DNA of 64,000 nucleotides. Origin: Planctomycetales bacterium (GTDB lineage: Bacteria; Planctomycetota; Planctomycetia; Pirellulales; Pirellulaceae). Below, piece after piece: positions 27,937-37,475 of this stretch (positions within the stretch are counted from its first letter, which is position 1; the number at the start of each line of letters is the position of its first letter). The position numbers and the translations under genes were made by a program. The stretch spans positions 1 through 64,000 of the forward strand of contig JAGQOY010000008.1 of assembly GCA_020427005.1 (NCBI GenBank), given 5' to 3'. The notes under the pieces were generated by a model that searched no databases, was not told the DNA's origin, and saw only the letters and a program-made list of their open reading frames with translations.

Positions 27937-28602
27937 TTACCACATTCTGAAGAAAACAAGGTTTGCTAATGCCACGATGCCGACTGCGAGTGCAACGACT
28001 CCCATCCAAAACAGAATGTATGGAATGTTGGACGTCGCTTTATCTTGACGCAACTTCTCCAGGCTAATCAATTCCAAGCCAAGGAAGCACAGAAATACAC
28101 CCGAGATGCCTTGAGTCCCGACCTTCAGTGCAAACTCATTCGTTGGCGTCTGAAATGCAAACCACACGCTGTAGAGGAAACCGAGCGTAAACAGGATGAA
28201 GGCTGCAAAGTAGAGGCAACAAAAAATGCGGGTGTATGTCCATTCACCGCTTGCGTTTTCGTCTGATGATTCAATCAATCTGACTGCGTCGTTGTTAGTG
28301 TTCAACGCAAGTCGTCTTTCGAAAGGCTTCAATGCCCTCTCTGCTGTTTTTACAAGTGAACGGTTCCGACGATCCATCTGATAGAAGAGATAGGACGTAA
28401 AGATCGCAAAGAGTGAAACGACGGCGCCGACACCAAACAGCTTTTCCTTGTGAGCGGTGACAAAGCCTGCTGACAGAAAGGCAAGGAGAATCAAATAGAA
28501 ATTAACTGACTTAAGTCGTTGATCTGCATGTAGCGCGAACCAGCTCCACGCGTGTTTGCGAGCCTCATCGTGGCTGGAGTTGTCATTTAGTTCGTCTGTC
28601 AT
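27937..28602 (-). CDS. Five-helix membrane protein, defence-associated
   Basis: A 221-residue protein with five predicted membrane segments at about 34-50, 55-76, 124-148, 163-180 and 194-217. The N-terminus has the pattern HAWSWFALHADQRLKSVNFYL, here read as 'WFALHA.QR....NFYL', which recurs in small membrane proteins found beside bacterial defence genes. It stands 33 bases after the methylase gene and 7 bases before the nucleosidase-NACHT gene, so it is probably co-translated with both. It might be a pore-forming effector, a membrane anchor or a regulator of the NACHT protein. No enzyme motif is present. Confidence 0.85.
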   Translation of the reverse strand: MTDELNDNSSHDEARKHAWSWFALHADQRLKSVNFYLILLAFLSAGFVTAHKEKLFGVGAVVSLFAIFTSYLFYQMDRRNRSLVKTAERALKPFERRLALNTNNDAVRLIESSDENASGEWTYTRIFCCLYFAAFILFTLGFLYSVWFAFQTPTNEFALKVGTQGISGVFLCFLGLELISLEKLRQDKATSNIPYILFWMGVVALAVGIVALANLVFFRMW

Positions 28603-28635
28603 TCTTGCTCTTTTTCATCCACAGTGTTTTAATGG

Positions 28636-31600
28636 TCATTTCTTGCGACGATGATCGCTGTTAGGCTCTGCACTTAATTCAAAGTCGTCGGGATCGATGT
28701 CTTCGTCATCTGCCGGAACGCCACTGGCCGACAACTGGTCACTCGGTTCTTTGCCGGCGAGTTCGTCGAGGAGGGCTTGGTAGCCGGTGGGGCCGAGGAG
28801 GTTGCGGGCGTGGAGGTGACACTCGCGCCAGGATTCTTCTATATTTTGATCGAGCTGCCAGTCGTAGAAGCGGGGGCCGAAACACTCGCGTACAGGCTGA
28901 TACTCCTGGGCGCGTTCATCATGCCCCAAGCCATAATCTGCTAACCGTAACGTCTCGGGTAACTGCCAGCCTTCTCCGTCGTTTTGGGAAAGGAATGCAT
29001 CGATCGAAGTCGTTTCACTCTCGTGTAACCGAACGATATCAATCAAATCTCGAAATGCCACCAATGTCAAAGTAGTTTGTCTAAGTTCGGTATTGCGATC
29101 CTTATCGATTCTCCAAAAACCAATTGGCCGTCTTTCGGTAATCGTCTCTCCAATTAGGACGGTTCTGAACTCATCAAAAGTGAACTTGAGCGCTAACGCT
29201 AGAATCGCATCTAGTTGGCATCGCTTTCGGATCCGCTCGTGTTCTGTTATCGCCCATTGCGAGCGCCAGGAGTATAAATGATCTACTGGCTCGTATCGCA
29301 ACCAAGACGGCGCCAGCGTTGCAGTTCCAGCATGCAAACTTTGTGATAGGTGCTCAACCTGGGTCTTTAATTGGGTGCGAGGAAGTCCAATCTCTGTGAG
29401 CGTGTACCAACCGATTGACGTTGAGCCAAGTCGAATACGCATGCACCAGTCAACGACGAAGCTATTTAGAGCGGCAGAAGCAAATACTGCATTTTGTCCA
29501 CATACAAGTGTGGGGACTTTGTGTCCACAGGGATAATCAGGAAGAAGGCTTGCGATCAACGTTCGGGTATCTGTCGATCTGGCGACTTCGCGATATCCAA
29601 CCCTCGACGTATTCTCCCGCCCTTGCGAATTGTAGAAGCAATCTGGGAGCAAGTATTGGGGATTCCAAATCTTGTCCTCCCAGCCAATCTCTGCCCATTT
29701 TGCCAAGAGTCCAGTACCTGATTTCCACCCGCGTCGCGAAGGATCGAACTGATGCATCATCACTCCTTGATATAGCGGCAACGCTAAAGCGGGTCCGTGA
29801 ACGGATTTGTTCTTCTTGTCCCTGAACTCATCCGTATCAATCTCATTCTCACTCATCCATGATTCGCCGTCGCGAGAGAGAATGATGCCGGGGGGAATGT
29901 CGGCGCGGGGGATGGGGAGCTGAGCGTATTGAGGTTGGGTTATGCGTTTCTCACCATGGGCAACTGGTTCCACGCCGAGTACCGCGAAGAGAGCTTCGAT
30001 GGGCTGCCAGTTGCCTTTGAGCCAGCGGCTGTATTCGTCGGGGCGGTAGCCGCGTTCTTCCCACTTGTCGCGCGGCGGAAACAACTTGCTGTCGTTTGTC
30101 ATGTCGAATTCTCGCGAGTACGTTATCCCCCAGCCATTTGGGCCGTCGTCGCCTAACAAGACGCTGTTAGAGTAGATCTTTTCCAATACCACTAAGTCGC
30201 GGCGAGATTGGATCTCTAATATGGCTTTGCTCCTCGGCGAGAACTGCAATACTCGCTCGCGGGGATACTCGGTAATGAACTGCTCGCCCTTCTCCCAGTC
30301 ATCTAGATTGCGACGCATAAATGCAGTGCGAATAGAGTCGGTTTGACCACCTTTCTGAATGATGATCGGATTGAATTTGAACGAACGGTGTATGTCGAAG
30401 ATTCCTTCGCGGTTTTCGAAACCAAATAACCATTGCCATCGGCATCGTTCCAGAAATAGCGTTCGCAAATTGCCGGTACCGTGGTCGGAGTAAATGCCAG
30501 AGGGAACGATGAATCCCATGCGGCCATTCTCATTGAGAATGGCGTGCCCCTGCTCAAGAAACATCTTATAAAGATTAATGTCACCACTACCTTGATGATG
30601 GAAGCCACGAACCTCTTCCAAATTCTGCGAATAGCCGGTCTGTCCCTCACGATTGTCTTTCCATTTTTCATGGCGACTGACCGAACGATTAAAACTTCCG
30701 CCACCGCCCCCACCTATGTTCAAGGTCTGAGATTGCTTCCCCTTGGAATCCGTGCTGATGGAACACCCGTACGGATCGCCCGAATTCTTGACCCAGTTTG
30801 ACTGTGCACGAAACAGTGCGTTGTATTCAAGCCAACGTTGCTCGATGCCAGCGTCAATTGCAAACTGTTCTTTCTGCTTGTTAATTGCCTCCTGTTTGCC
30901 ATAGCTGCGGTACAGTGGATCGAGTGCAGAAAAGAATTCCTTGCTATTTGGCTTGGCAATGTCCCAAGGCGGATTGCCTAAGACAGCGTCAAAGCCATCG
31001 GTCGCTGTGCTGAAGACGTCCGGGAATTCGAATTGCCAGTGGAAGAAGCGGAGCCGAGCTTGTAGACTTTCAACGATCCGTTGTGCTTCGTCAGATAACT
31101 TGCCCTCGTAAAACTCGGCTACCAGCGGACAATGTTCGAGTTGCTCGGGCGGCCAGAACCAGATGGCACACCACAGATTCAGCGAGAATTTGGCATGCTT
31201 GAACTTGTCACTCTCAACCAGTCGGTGGTATTCCTGGGCTCGGCGGTCTGCTTCGTGAATGCCGATGCGATGAATGCTTTCTAAAGCTTTCTCGGCGTCG
31301 TCGTGAACCGTTTGCACCGTATTTAGATCTTCGCCGGTGTTCAGGTAAAGCTGCTGATCAATTTGGTCTATCAACTGCGCCTTAATATCCGAAACTCGCC
31401 CACTGATCGCCTTCGTCCAGGCTTCCTTTTCGAAATGCACTCCGTTGGTGTGGTTCTTATCTCCGCCTTCGCGCATCCAGGCCATGGCGGGGTAGTGCAT
31501 GAATTGATCGAACCAAGTGCCGATCAGCGAATTGCCGCATTTGATCTTGTGATCGAGGAAGGTAAATGGCAGGCGTGGATCGAGCGTTTCGATCCACAGA

Positions 31601-34005
31601 CTTAGCCGACACAACTCGACGGCTAGCGGATCAAGATCGACGCCGTAAATGCAGCGTTCGACGATGTAGCGGCGCAAGACGGCTTTGGTGCGCGGTTCAA
31701 AGTCGTTGTCTTCCGGACGACAGGGTAGGAGTTCACCGGACAGCGTGCGCTGAGTCGCGTCGTCGACGATCAAGTCGATGACCGTGCGGTCAGAGTAGTA
31801 TTGGATGCGCTTGTAGTGATGAAGCGAATTATAGAGTGCTTCGGTGAGAAAACGGAGTGCAGCGAGTGGGAAAGAGCCGCTACCGCAGGCCGGATCGCAG
31901 ACTTTGAGATTGAGGATTTCTTCCGGGCGTTTTGGGATCCAGTCTTCGACGGGGGCGTCGAAGTTGAGGTTGGTGGCGTCTATTGAGTCTTCTGCTTCTG
32001 TAGATCGATTTTCCACATCAGTGGCAGTTCGTCTAGAAGCGTACGACTCGGGTGGATCGATCGCGAGGTCTTTGTCGAACTCCGGTGTTTTCTCTGCAGC
32101 AATGGATATTTCCTCGCTCGCCCCCTCTCCGCTCGCATTACTCGCGACTCTCCCCGAGGGGAGAGTTAATTGGTCAGAAGTCTTGTCGGAGAATGCTGGT
32201 GGATCATAGGCGAGGGGGCGGAGGGTGCGGTGGACGGTGGGAATTGCTAGCTGCGGACGAGTGTAAAACGTGCCGGAGCCTTTGCGGGTACCACCCCAAC
32301 GGACGAGGTACCATTCGCCAGGCAGGATGACTTTAGTAATGATCTGCTTGGCTTTGCGATCTATGGCCGCTTGGTACTGCAGCTTTTTTTCATCCGTCAT
32401 CTTGCCACGTGGCTTGTTGACGAGTTTGCCAACCTCGATGGCTCGATGCGCCCATTGCTCCGCTCGGGTGCGTAACGTGAGACGGGAATCGTCGTCGGCT
32501 GAATCGTCGGCATCGGAATCGGCGGAGTCGTCGTTATCGTCATCGTCGTCGGAAGTATCAGCGGTTTGCGCCGACGACTCAGTATCATCCTCAGGTTCAG
32601 CCTCCTCGCCGTCCACTTCGTCTTCGCCCCCATCGTTCTCGCCTGATGTTGTGTCCTTCATCTTTTCGAGGAGGTTCTTGAGCGCCTTGTCGTCCATTGC
32701 TTCCAGCGTTGCTAGCGGCAAAGCTGGCTGATTGCCTACAGCCAAGAAGACGATGGGATTGTCCGCTGCAGCTTGCCGCAGTTCAAAATCGAGAAGGCCC
32801 TCGTACAGAATGCCGATGTACTCGCTATCAAGACTGGAAAAATCTACCGGAGCTGGCACCCAAGTACTTTGACGACCTTGTCGGATTCTGATCTTGGTGC
32901 GGCTGAGCAAATCCAAAATGTTACGGACCTGCTGATCGTTCATCACGTCATGTTCGTAGCAGCCCTGCTCGAGGACAGCTAAGGCTCGACTAAGACCATC
33001 GGCACTGTCTGGATCACCGGCTTCGAACAGCTGCCCGCCATAGGAAGGAACAAGCAACGCCTCGTGCGAACATCCTTCGTAAACGAGCTTGCAGAGTGAA
33101 ATAATCCTCGCATAGGCAGCATAGCTATTTCTCAATCGCAATGGATTGATACGTTCCAGTTGGTCGCGCAGGCCCTGCAGGCTATACGACATGTGGTACA
33201 CTGGATTGTCGCGCGGCAGCAACGCCTCGCGAGATTCCGCAAACAGAATGACTACCAATCGCATAATCATCCTTACGCCGGCACGATACAACTCCTGAGG
33301 CGTAAAGTTTTCGAGATGTCCCTCCAGCGCCTGAGCATGCCCTTGAATCAGTAACTCAGCCGCTTGCCGCACGCGTTCACCCAGGACTTGCGACAACTCG
33401 GCCTGGCCCTTGCGGCTATCGTTGATCGCAGCCAGAAGCTGGCAGCCTGCTCCCTCTTCCGCTGGCGTGAAGAGATCGGGATGAACCAAAGAGCGAAAGC
33501 CTTCGAGTTCGGCCGATGGTTCGCCTTCGCTGAACCACTGACGTTGATCCCATTCGGCAAAGGCTTCGTAATCGAGCCCCGCATATAGAATTCGCCACTG
33601 ATCGCCGTTGGTAACTATCGCCAATCGATTGTTCGTTTTACGCAACCACTGCAGGGCGTGGCCGATAACGCGCACGCCCCGACCGATCCCCAATCGCTTT
33701 TCTTTGTCAATAAAGACTGGCAGCACCGCCCCACGTTTTCCCATCCACAAATGAGCTGGGCGGATCGTCTCCCCGGTGATTGCGGTCCGTGACCATGATT
33801 GGCTAACACCAGACCCACGGTACCACTCGCCGGTAGTTCGTTCAAAGCCGCATAGCACCCCCATGACGTATTTGACAAATTCGCCCCGCTTTTCGTCAGG
33901 CGCGTCGACGTAATTGGATAACTCTCTTCGTAGTCGATCCTGGGCGTAGTAGCTCAGCGGATCGGGCTCGCGAACGACTTGGCTCAGCCGTGCCGCGTCC
34001 AACAA
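28636..34005 (-). CDS. DrmMI/Eco57I-like N6-adenine DNA methylase, giant form
   Basis: A 1789-residue protein. Residues about 60-145 resemble an HsdR/Eco57I-type N-terminal nuclease-fold region (AVLPVFIDKEKRLGIGRG, NNRLAIVTNGDQWRILY), with unclear catalytic residues. A highly acidic linker of Asp/Glu/Ser spans about 455-508. The signature GSGTFYTRPQLA follows near 578, then a low-complexity insert and methylase motif I VCDPACGSGSF at about 702-712. Motif IV LGNPPWDIAKP lies near residue 1020. The rest is a target-recognition-like region. Motifs are intact, so it should methylate adenine. It stands 65 bases after the DrmD-like gene, as in class 1 DISARM. In that system the methylase marks self DNA. 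Here drmA, drmB and drmC are not adjacent. Confidence 0.9.
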   Translation of the reverse strand: MLDAARLSQVVREPDPLSYYAQDRLRRELSNYVDAPDEKRGEFVKYVMGVLCGFERTTGEWYRGSGVSQSWSRTAITGETIRPAHLWMGKRGAVLPVFIDKEKRLGIGRGVRVIGHALQWLRKTNNRLAIVTNGDQWRILYAGLDYEAFAEWDQRQWFSEGEPSAELEGFRSLVHPDLFTPAEEGAGCQLLAAINDSRKGQAELSQVLGERVRQAAELLIQGHAQALEGHLENFTPQELYRAGVRMIMRLVVILFAESREALLPRDNPVYHMSYSLQGLRDQLERINPLRLRNSYAAYARIISLCKLVYEGCSHEALLVPSYGGQLFEAGDPDSADGLSRALAVLEQGCYEHDVMNDQQVRNILDLLSRTKIRIRQGRQSTWVPAPVDFSSLDSEYIGILYEGLLDFELRQAAADNPIVFLAVGNQPALPLATLEAMDDKALKNLLEKMKDTTSGENDGGEDEVDGEEAEPEDDTESSAQTADTSDDDDDNDDSADSDADDSADDDSRLTLRTRAEQWAHRAIEVGKLVNKPRGKMTDEKKLQYQAAIDRKAKQIITKVILPGEWYLVRWGGTRKGSGTFYTRPQLAIPTVHRTLRPLAYDPPAFSDKTSDQLTLPSGRVASNASGEGASEEISIAAEKTPEFDKDLAIDPPESYASRRTATDVENRSTEAEDSIDATNLNFDAPVEDWIPKRPEEILNLKVCDPACGSGSFPLAALRFLTEALYNSLHHYKRIQYYSDRTVIDLIVDDATQRTLSGELLPCRPEDNDFEPRTKAVLRRYIVERCIYGVDLDPLAVELCRLSLWIETLDPRLPFTFLDHKIKCGNSLIGTWFDQFMHYPAMAWMREGGDKNHTNGVHFEKEAWTKAISGRVSDIKAQLIDQIDQQLYLNTGEDLNTVQTVHDDAEKALESIHRIGIHEADRRAQEYHRLVESDKFKHAKFSLNLWCAIWFWPPEQLEHCPLVAEFYEGKLSDEAQRIVESLQARLRFFHWQFEFPDVFSTATDGFDAVLGNPPWDIAKPNSKEFFSALDPLYRSYGKQEAINKQKEQFAIDAGIEQRWLEYNALFRAQSNWVKNSGDPYGCSISTDSKGKQSQTLNIGGGGGGSFNRSVSRHEKWKDNREGQTGYSQNLEEVRGFHHQGSGDINLYKMFLEQGHAILNENGRMGFIVPSGIYSDHGTGNLRTLFLERCRWQWLFGFENREGIFDIHRSFKFNPIIIQKGGQTDSIRTAFMRRNLDDWEKGEQFITEYPRERVLQFSPRSKAILEIQSRRDLVVLEKIYSNSVLLGDDGPNGWGITYSREFDMTNDSKLFPPRDKWEERGYRPDEYSRWLKGNWQPIEALFAVLGVEPVAHGEKRITQPQYAQLPIPRADIPPGIILSRDGESWMSENEIDTDEFRDKKNKSVHGPALALPLYQGVMMHQFDPSRRGWKSGTGLLAKWAEIGWEDKIWNPQYLLPDCFYNSQGRENTSRVGYREVARSTDTRTLIASLLPDYPCGHKVPTLVCGQNAVFASAALNSFVVDWCMRIRLGSTSIGWYTLTEIGLPRTQLKTQVEHLSQSLHAGTATLAPSWLRYEPVDHLYSWRSQWAITEHERIRKRCQLDAILALALKFTFDEFRTVLIGETITERRPIGFWRIDKDRNTELRQTTLTLVAFRDLIDIVRLHESETTSIDAFLSQNDGEGWQLPETLRLADYGLGHDERAQEYQPVRECFGPRFYDWQLDQNIEESWRECHLHARNLLGPTGYQALLDELAGKEPSDQLSASGVPADDEDIDPDDFELSAEPNSDHRRKK

Positions 34006-34070
34006 TAGTCCACCGTGTCGGAGACTGTTCCACCAGCTGAGCTTTTCGACTGCTTGATTGGCATTCGCAC

Positions 34071-37000
34071 TTATGATTGGGCTCCCTCCGGCAAGCAGAC
34101 CTCGATGGCCAACGGAAAGACTTGAGCCTCGCCAAACAGCGTGTAGCGTTTGGGCAGTAGTCGATTGACGACACGCTCTCTCTCGCGCGACAATTGCTCG
34201 CGCACTTCTTCATAGTGTTTGCGGCGGTGCTCGACTTCTTCCACTTTTAACTTGATCGACTTATCTAGGTCTTCGAGATGTGCGTCAGCATCGAACAACA
34301 TGCCTTGTGCTTTCTGGGACTTGAGCGCCGCTATCTCTTTCTCAAGCTTCAAAAGCGTGTTTTCCGCAATAAGTGTGGATACTTCGCCTTGCCGACTTTG
34401 ATATCTGCGGTCTTCTTCTGATCTCGCCGATTTGCCGTCGATTTCTAGCTGGGCGCGGAGTTCATTCGTCAATCGCTCTCGCATGGAACGCACGGCTTCT
34501 TTGAGGTCCATTTCCAAGTCCAGCAATAGCGCTGCCGCTTTGTCCTTGACAGTGCCCGTTTTGACTGCTTGCATGGCTTCCAACTGTGCTGCGGGCACAT
34601 GGGGTAATGCCTCATCCAGTTCATCTCCCTTAACGGGGAATCTCACGGTCCGAATCCAGTGATGGAAGGTCTCACGTAGCTCGTTCACCCCAAGTTCTTC
34701 CAGGTGCAGCAGGATGAGTGCATCTGCGCCCGGCGGTAGCGGACCCTGACGGACCGTCCAACGGGAGACTGACATTTTCGTCCCGGGATATCTTCGCTGT
34801 CCGAGAATGTTCAAAGCCAAACTCATCAACGGATGTCCCAAGTGAACCATTTGGATGTTGTGGTTCGGACGAAACACGGTTCGACCGCCAACATCGTGCA
34901 TGAACGGATCACTCGAGAAGGTGAGAAGCGGCAGGGGACCAAGTCCACTACCGGTGGCGGTACGACGAACGGTTTCGTCGATCATATCGCTCCAGCCGCG
35001 CAGACTAGGATCTAAGATCTTGCAGCATTTCCTTTCATCTGGCTCCGAGATCTGCGGGCGACCTGCATGGATGCCCATTGCCACGTCCAGAACTTGACGT
35101 TGCGCGTGCTCGTCCAAGGCGACCTCCGCGGCCAGAGCCTTCAGGTGGTCAATGTTTTCTATCTCACCCTGCGTGGCCACGGAATCATCTGCCGGCAAAT
35201 CCACTTGACCTTTTGTAGTTTCTAGCCGTAGGTCCAATCGTCGCTCAACTGCCTCAACCGCTTGTCCCTCAATCAATCGGCTATGCATCGCCTCATCGAG
35301 AACTTCGCCGACAGCGCCTAGGTCTTCGCGCATCTGATCCACTTTCCGGATCAGGTGGGCCATGAACCTTAAATCAGCATCTTCCTCACTCGCGAAGTGA
35401 TAGGTTTGCACGTCCCGTGCCTGGCCATGGCGATCGAGCCGCCCATTTCGTTGTTCAATTCGCGACGGGTTCCACGGGCAATCGTAGTGCACCAAAAAAC
35501 GGGCCGAATCCTGAAGGTTAAGGCCTTCGGACGCGGCGTCCGTAGCCAGCAGTACGCGAACCGGCGATTCTGGATCGTTAAACTGCTCTTTTATTTGCTC
35601 GCGTTCGGTATCATGCATCCCACCAAACAGTGAGAGAATGCGATCACCAGAATCCGGCAGCGATTTCCGTAGTCGTTCCAACAAGTAATCAAGCGTTGTC
35701 TTGTATTCTGTAAAGATGACAATCCGCTCATCGACTCTCCATACTTTGCCGTCTAGTAAGAGTTCATGGATCAGCTCGATCAGTTTGTCGAAACGTGCGT
35801 CGACTTTCGGCCTTAACGGCTGCAGTGTATCGCTTGTCAAATCGATCCCCATCGCTTCGACTGCTGCGTCGACGTCGGCGATCTCGTCGGCAATGCTTCC
35901 TTCGAGGGCTTTAAGCCAAGAGCCAATAACGAGCGAAGCTGTGGATCCACGTCGCTCTGTTTCGCGATCGTCTCCCGTATCGTCATCCACGCTCTTCTTT
36001 GCTGCCTCGACATCCGAGTCGCTAGAAGTCTCTTCTTCGACGAGCCCCAGCTTGCATCGCAGCCACGAATTGGCGAAGGTCGCAGGACCGCTCAACAAGC
36101 GCTTACCCAAGATCTCGATAGCAAAAGTGCCAGCTAATTTGCGGCGGCCCCCGTCACTGCGAATGACATCACGAATCCTAGTGCGAAGTCTCCCCAATGC
36201 ACTAATCAGCGATTTTTCCGGCTTGGCGAACGTGAGCATTAACGCCTTGGGTTCAAGCCGTGTGCAGAATTTGGGCGGGTTGGTTCGACTGTTAATGTCG
36301 CGCTTTAGGCGGCGCACGACGACGTCCAGAATTCGCTGCCGCTCGGCTGGTTTGAGTTCATCGGTTCGGCTAAACCGCACTGGATCCAGTAACTCCATCA
36401 GTCCCGAAAAGCAACGCGTCCGGCCGTTATGCGGTGTGGCAGTCAGAAAAAGTCTGTGTTCAAAGTGAGGAGCAATGTACCGCAGTGCCTTGCACAGATC
36501 GCTGTCTTCTCCAAAAGGAGAAGGCATCAAGTTGTGCACTTCGTCGACTATCAAGAGATCCCACGGCAGATGAGGTGAACCTTCCGGTGTTTGACAAGCA
36601 CTGTGGAATTGTTCGAGAACATCTGGCTGACGCAGGTAGTGATAGGAAGAAATCGCCCGGTAACTAGACCGCCACGGATTTGCGTCGATGCCCATCGTGC
36701 GCTTCAGCTTATGAGTTGATGCCCGGTCGATCACATCAAAACGCAATGAAAACTTAGACCACATCTCGTCGTGCCACTGAATTCGCAGTGAAGCAGGCGT
36801 AAGGATCAAAACACGCTGGATGCGTCGACGAATCAGGAGCTCTCGGAGGATCAATCCAGCTTCGATGGTTTTGCCGAGACCCACATCGTCGGCAATCATC
36901 AGGTTGATGCGCGGCATCTTTATGGCTTTGAGAAGCGGCACGAGCTGGTAATCTTCCACCTGTACCGCACCATGAAACGGGGAGCAGATCGGCATGCGAT

Positions 37001-37325
37001 CTAGCGGGCCATCCTCGTCTGGATCCAAGTAGGGTGACAAAGCAGTCCAGCGTGCCGAACGCAAAAGAGCGTCAAAGTCATCAGCGACCATCGGCGGATC
37101 TGAGCCTTGCGGCAGTGCGTTTGGCTCCAGGAGCTGCCGGTTTGGTTCCCGCTCCCAAATTAATTCTTCGAATTCTGGAGAATAGTCATCCTTGTATTCC
37201 ATGCGCACAAGGTGCAGCACGCTGTCCTCGCCGAGAAAAGGGCGTACTTCGCTAATGACAGCTCGTCGTTTTCGGACAATAGCCAGCATTCCGACGTGAG
37301 GATTCTTTACTTCCGATGTAATCAT
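34071..37325 (-). CDS. DrmD-like SNF2-family helicase
   Basis: A 1084-residue protein. Motifs: LMIADDVGLGKTIEAGL at about 142-158, DLLIVDEVHNLMP, LFLTATPHNGRTRCF, then IVIFTEYKTTLDYLL, LLATDAASEGLNLQ and QRNGRLDRHGQ. These are intact, so it should be an active SF2 translocase. The C-terminal third has long charged helices (KLEKEIAALKSQKAQGMLF). The order helicase then Eco57I-like methylase with a short gap resembles drmD-drmMI of class 1 DISARM, on which this call rests. Assignment to DrmD rather than another SNF2 family needs a profile search. The gene follows the McrB-like pseudogene by about 150 bases. Confidence 0.88.
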   Translation of the reverse strand: MITSEVKNPHVGMLAIVRKRRAVISEVRPFLGEDSVLHLVRMEYKDDYSPEFEELIWEREPNRQLLEPNALPQGSDPPMVADDFDALLRSARWTALSPYLDPDEDGPLDRMPICSPFHGAVQVEDYQLVPLLKAIKMPRINLMIADDVGLGKTIEAGLILRELLIRRRIQRVLILTPASLRIQWHDEMWSKFSLRFDVIDRASTHKLKRTMGIDANPWRSSYRAISSYHYLRQPDVLEQFHSACQTPEGSPHLPWDLLIVDEVHNLMPSPFGEDSDLCKALRYIAPHFEHRLFLTATPHNGRTRCFSGLMELLDPVRFSRTDELKPAERQRILDVVVRRLKRDINSRTNPPKFCTRLEPKALMLTFAKPEKSLISALGRLRTRIRDVIRSDGGRRKLAGTFAIEILGKRLLSGPATFANSWLRCKLGLVEEETSSDSDVEAAKKSVDDDTGDDRETERRGSTASLVIGSWLKALEGSIADEIADVDAAVEAMGIDLTSDTLQPLRPKVDARFDKLIELIHELLLDGKVWRVDERIVIFTEYKTTLDYLLERLRKSLPDSGDRILSLFGGMHDTEREQIKEQFNDPESPVRVLLATDAASEGLNLQDSARFLVHYDCPWNPSRIEQRNGRLDRHGQARDVQTYHFASEEDADLRFMAHLIRKVDQMREDLGAVGEVLDEAMHSRLIEGQAVEAVERRLDLRLETTKGQVDLPADDSVATQGEIENIDHLKALAAEVALDEHAQRQVLDVAMGIHAGRPQISEPDERKCCKILDPSLRGWSDMIDETVRRTATGSGLGPLPLLTFSSDPFMHDVGGRTVFRPNHNIQMVHLGHPLMSLALNILGQRRYPGTKMSVSRWTVRQGPLPPGADALILLHLEELGVNELRETFHHWIRTVRFPVKGDELDEALPHVPAAQLEAMQAVKTGTVKDKAAALLLDLEMDLKEAVRSMRERLTNELRAQLEIDGKSARSEEDRRYQSRQGEVSTLIAENTLLKLEKEIAALKSQKAQGMLFDADAHLEDLDKSIKLKVEEVEHRRKHYEEVREQLSRERERVVNRLLPKRYTLFGEAQVFPLAIEVCLPEGAQS

Positions 37326-37475
37326 TGCCGCAATGCAAAAAAGGGGTGTTGTGAATAGGGGAATACGAACATGGCCAGTGTACCAAAGGAACTTATTCAG
37401 TACTTCTGGGGGTCGCGATAGTTAAGCGGATTCTGCCAGATTACTTCTGTGCCAAGAACTGCTCGTAACGAGTTC

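Noticed and set aside
32397..32731. Long Ser- and Asp-rich frames on other strands inside the methylase
   Set aside because: They are mirror frames of the acidic repeat-like codons of the methylase gene.
28636..37325. Complete DISARM system
   Set aside because: DrmD- and DrmMI-like genes are present, but no adjacent drmA, drmB or drmC is seen; the DUF1998 protein at 10468-16257 is a fused giant helicase of DruE type.
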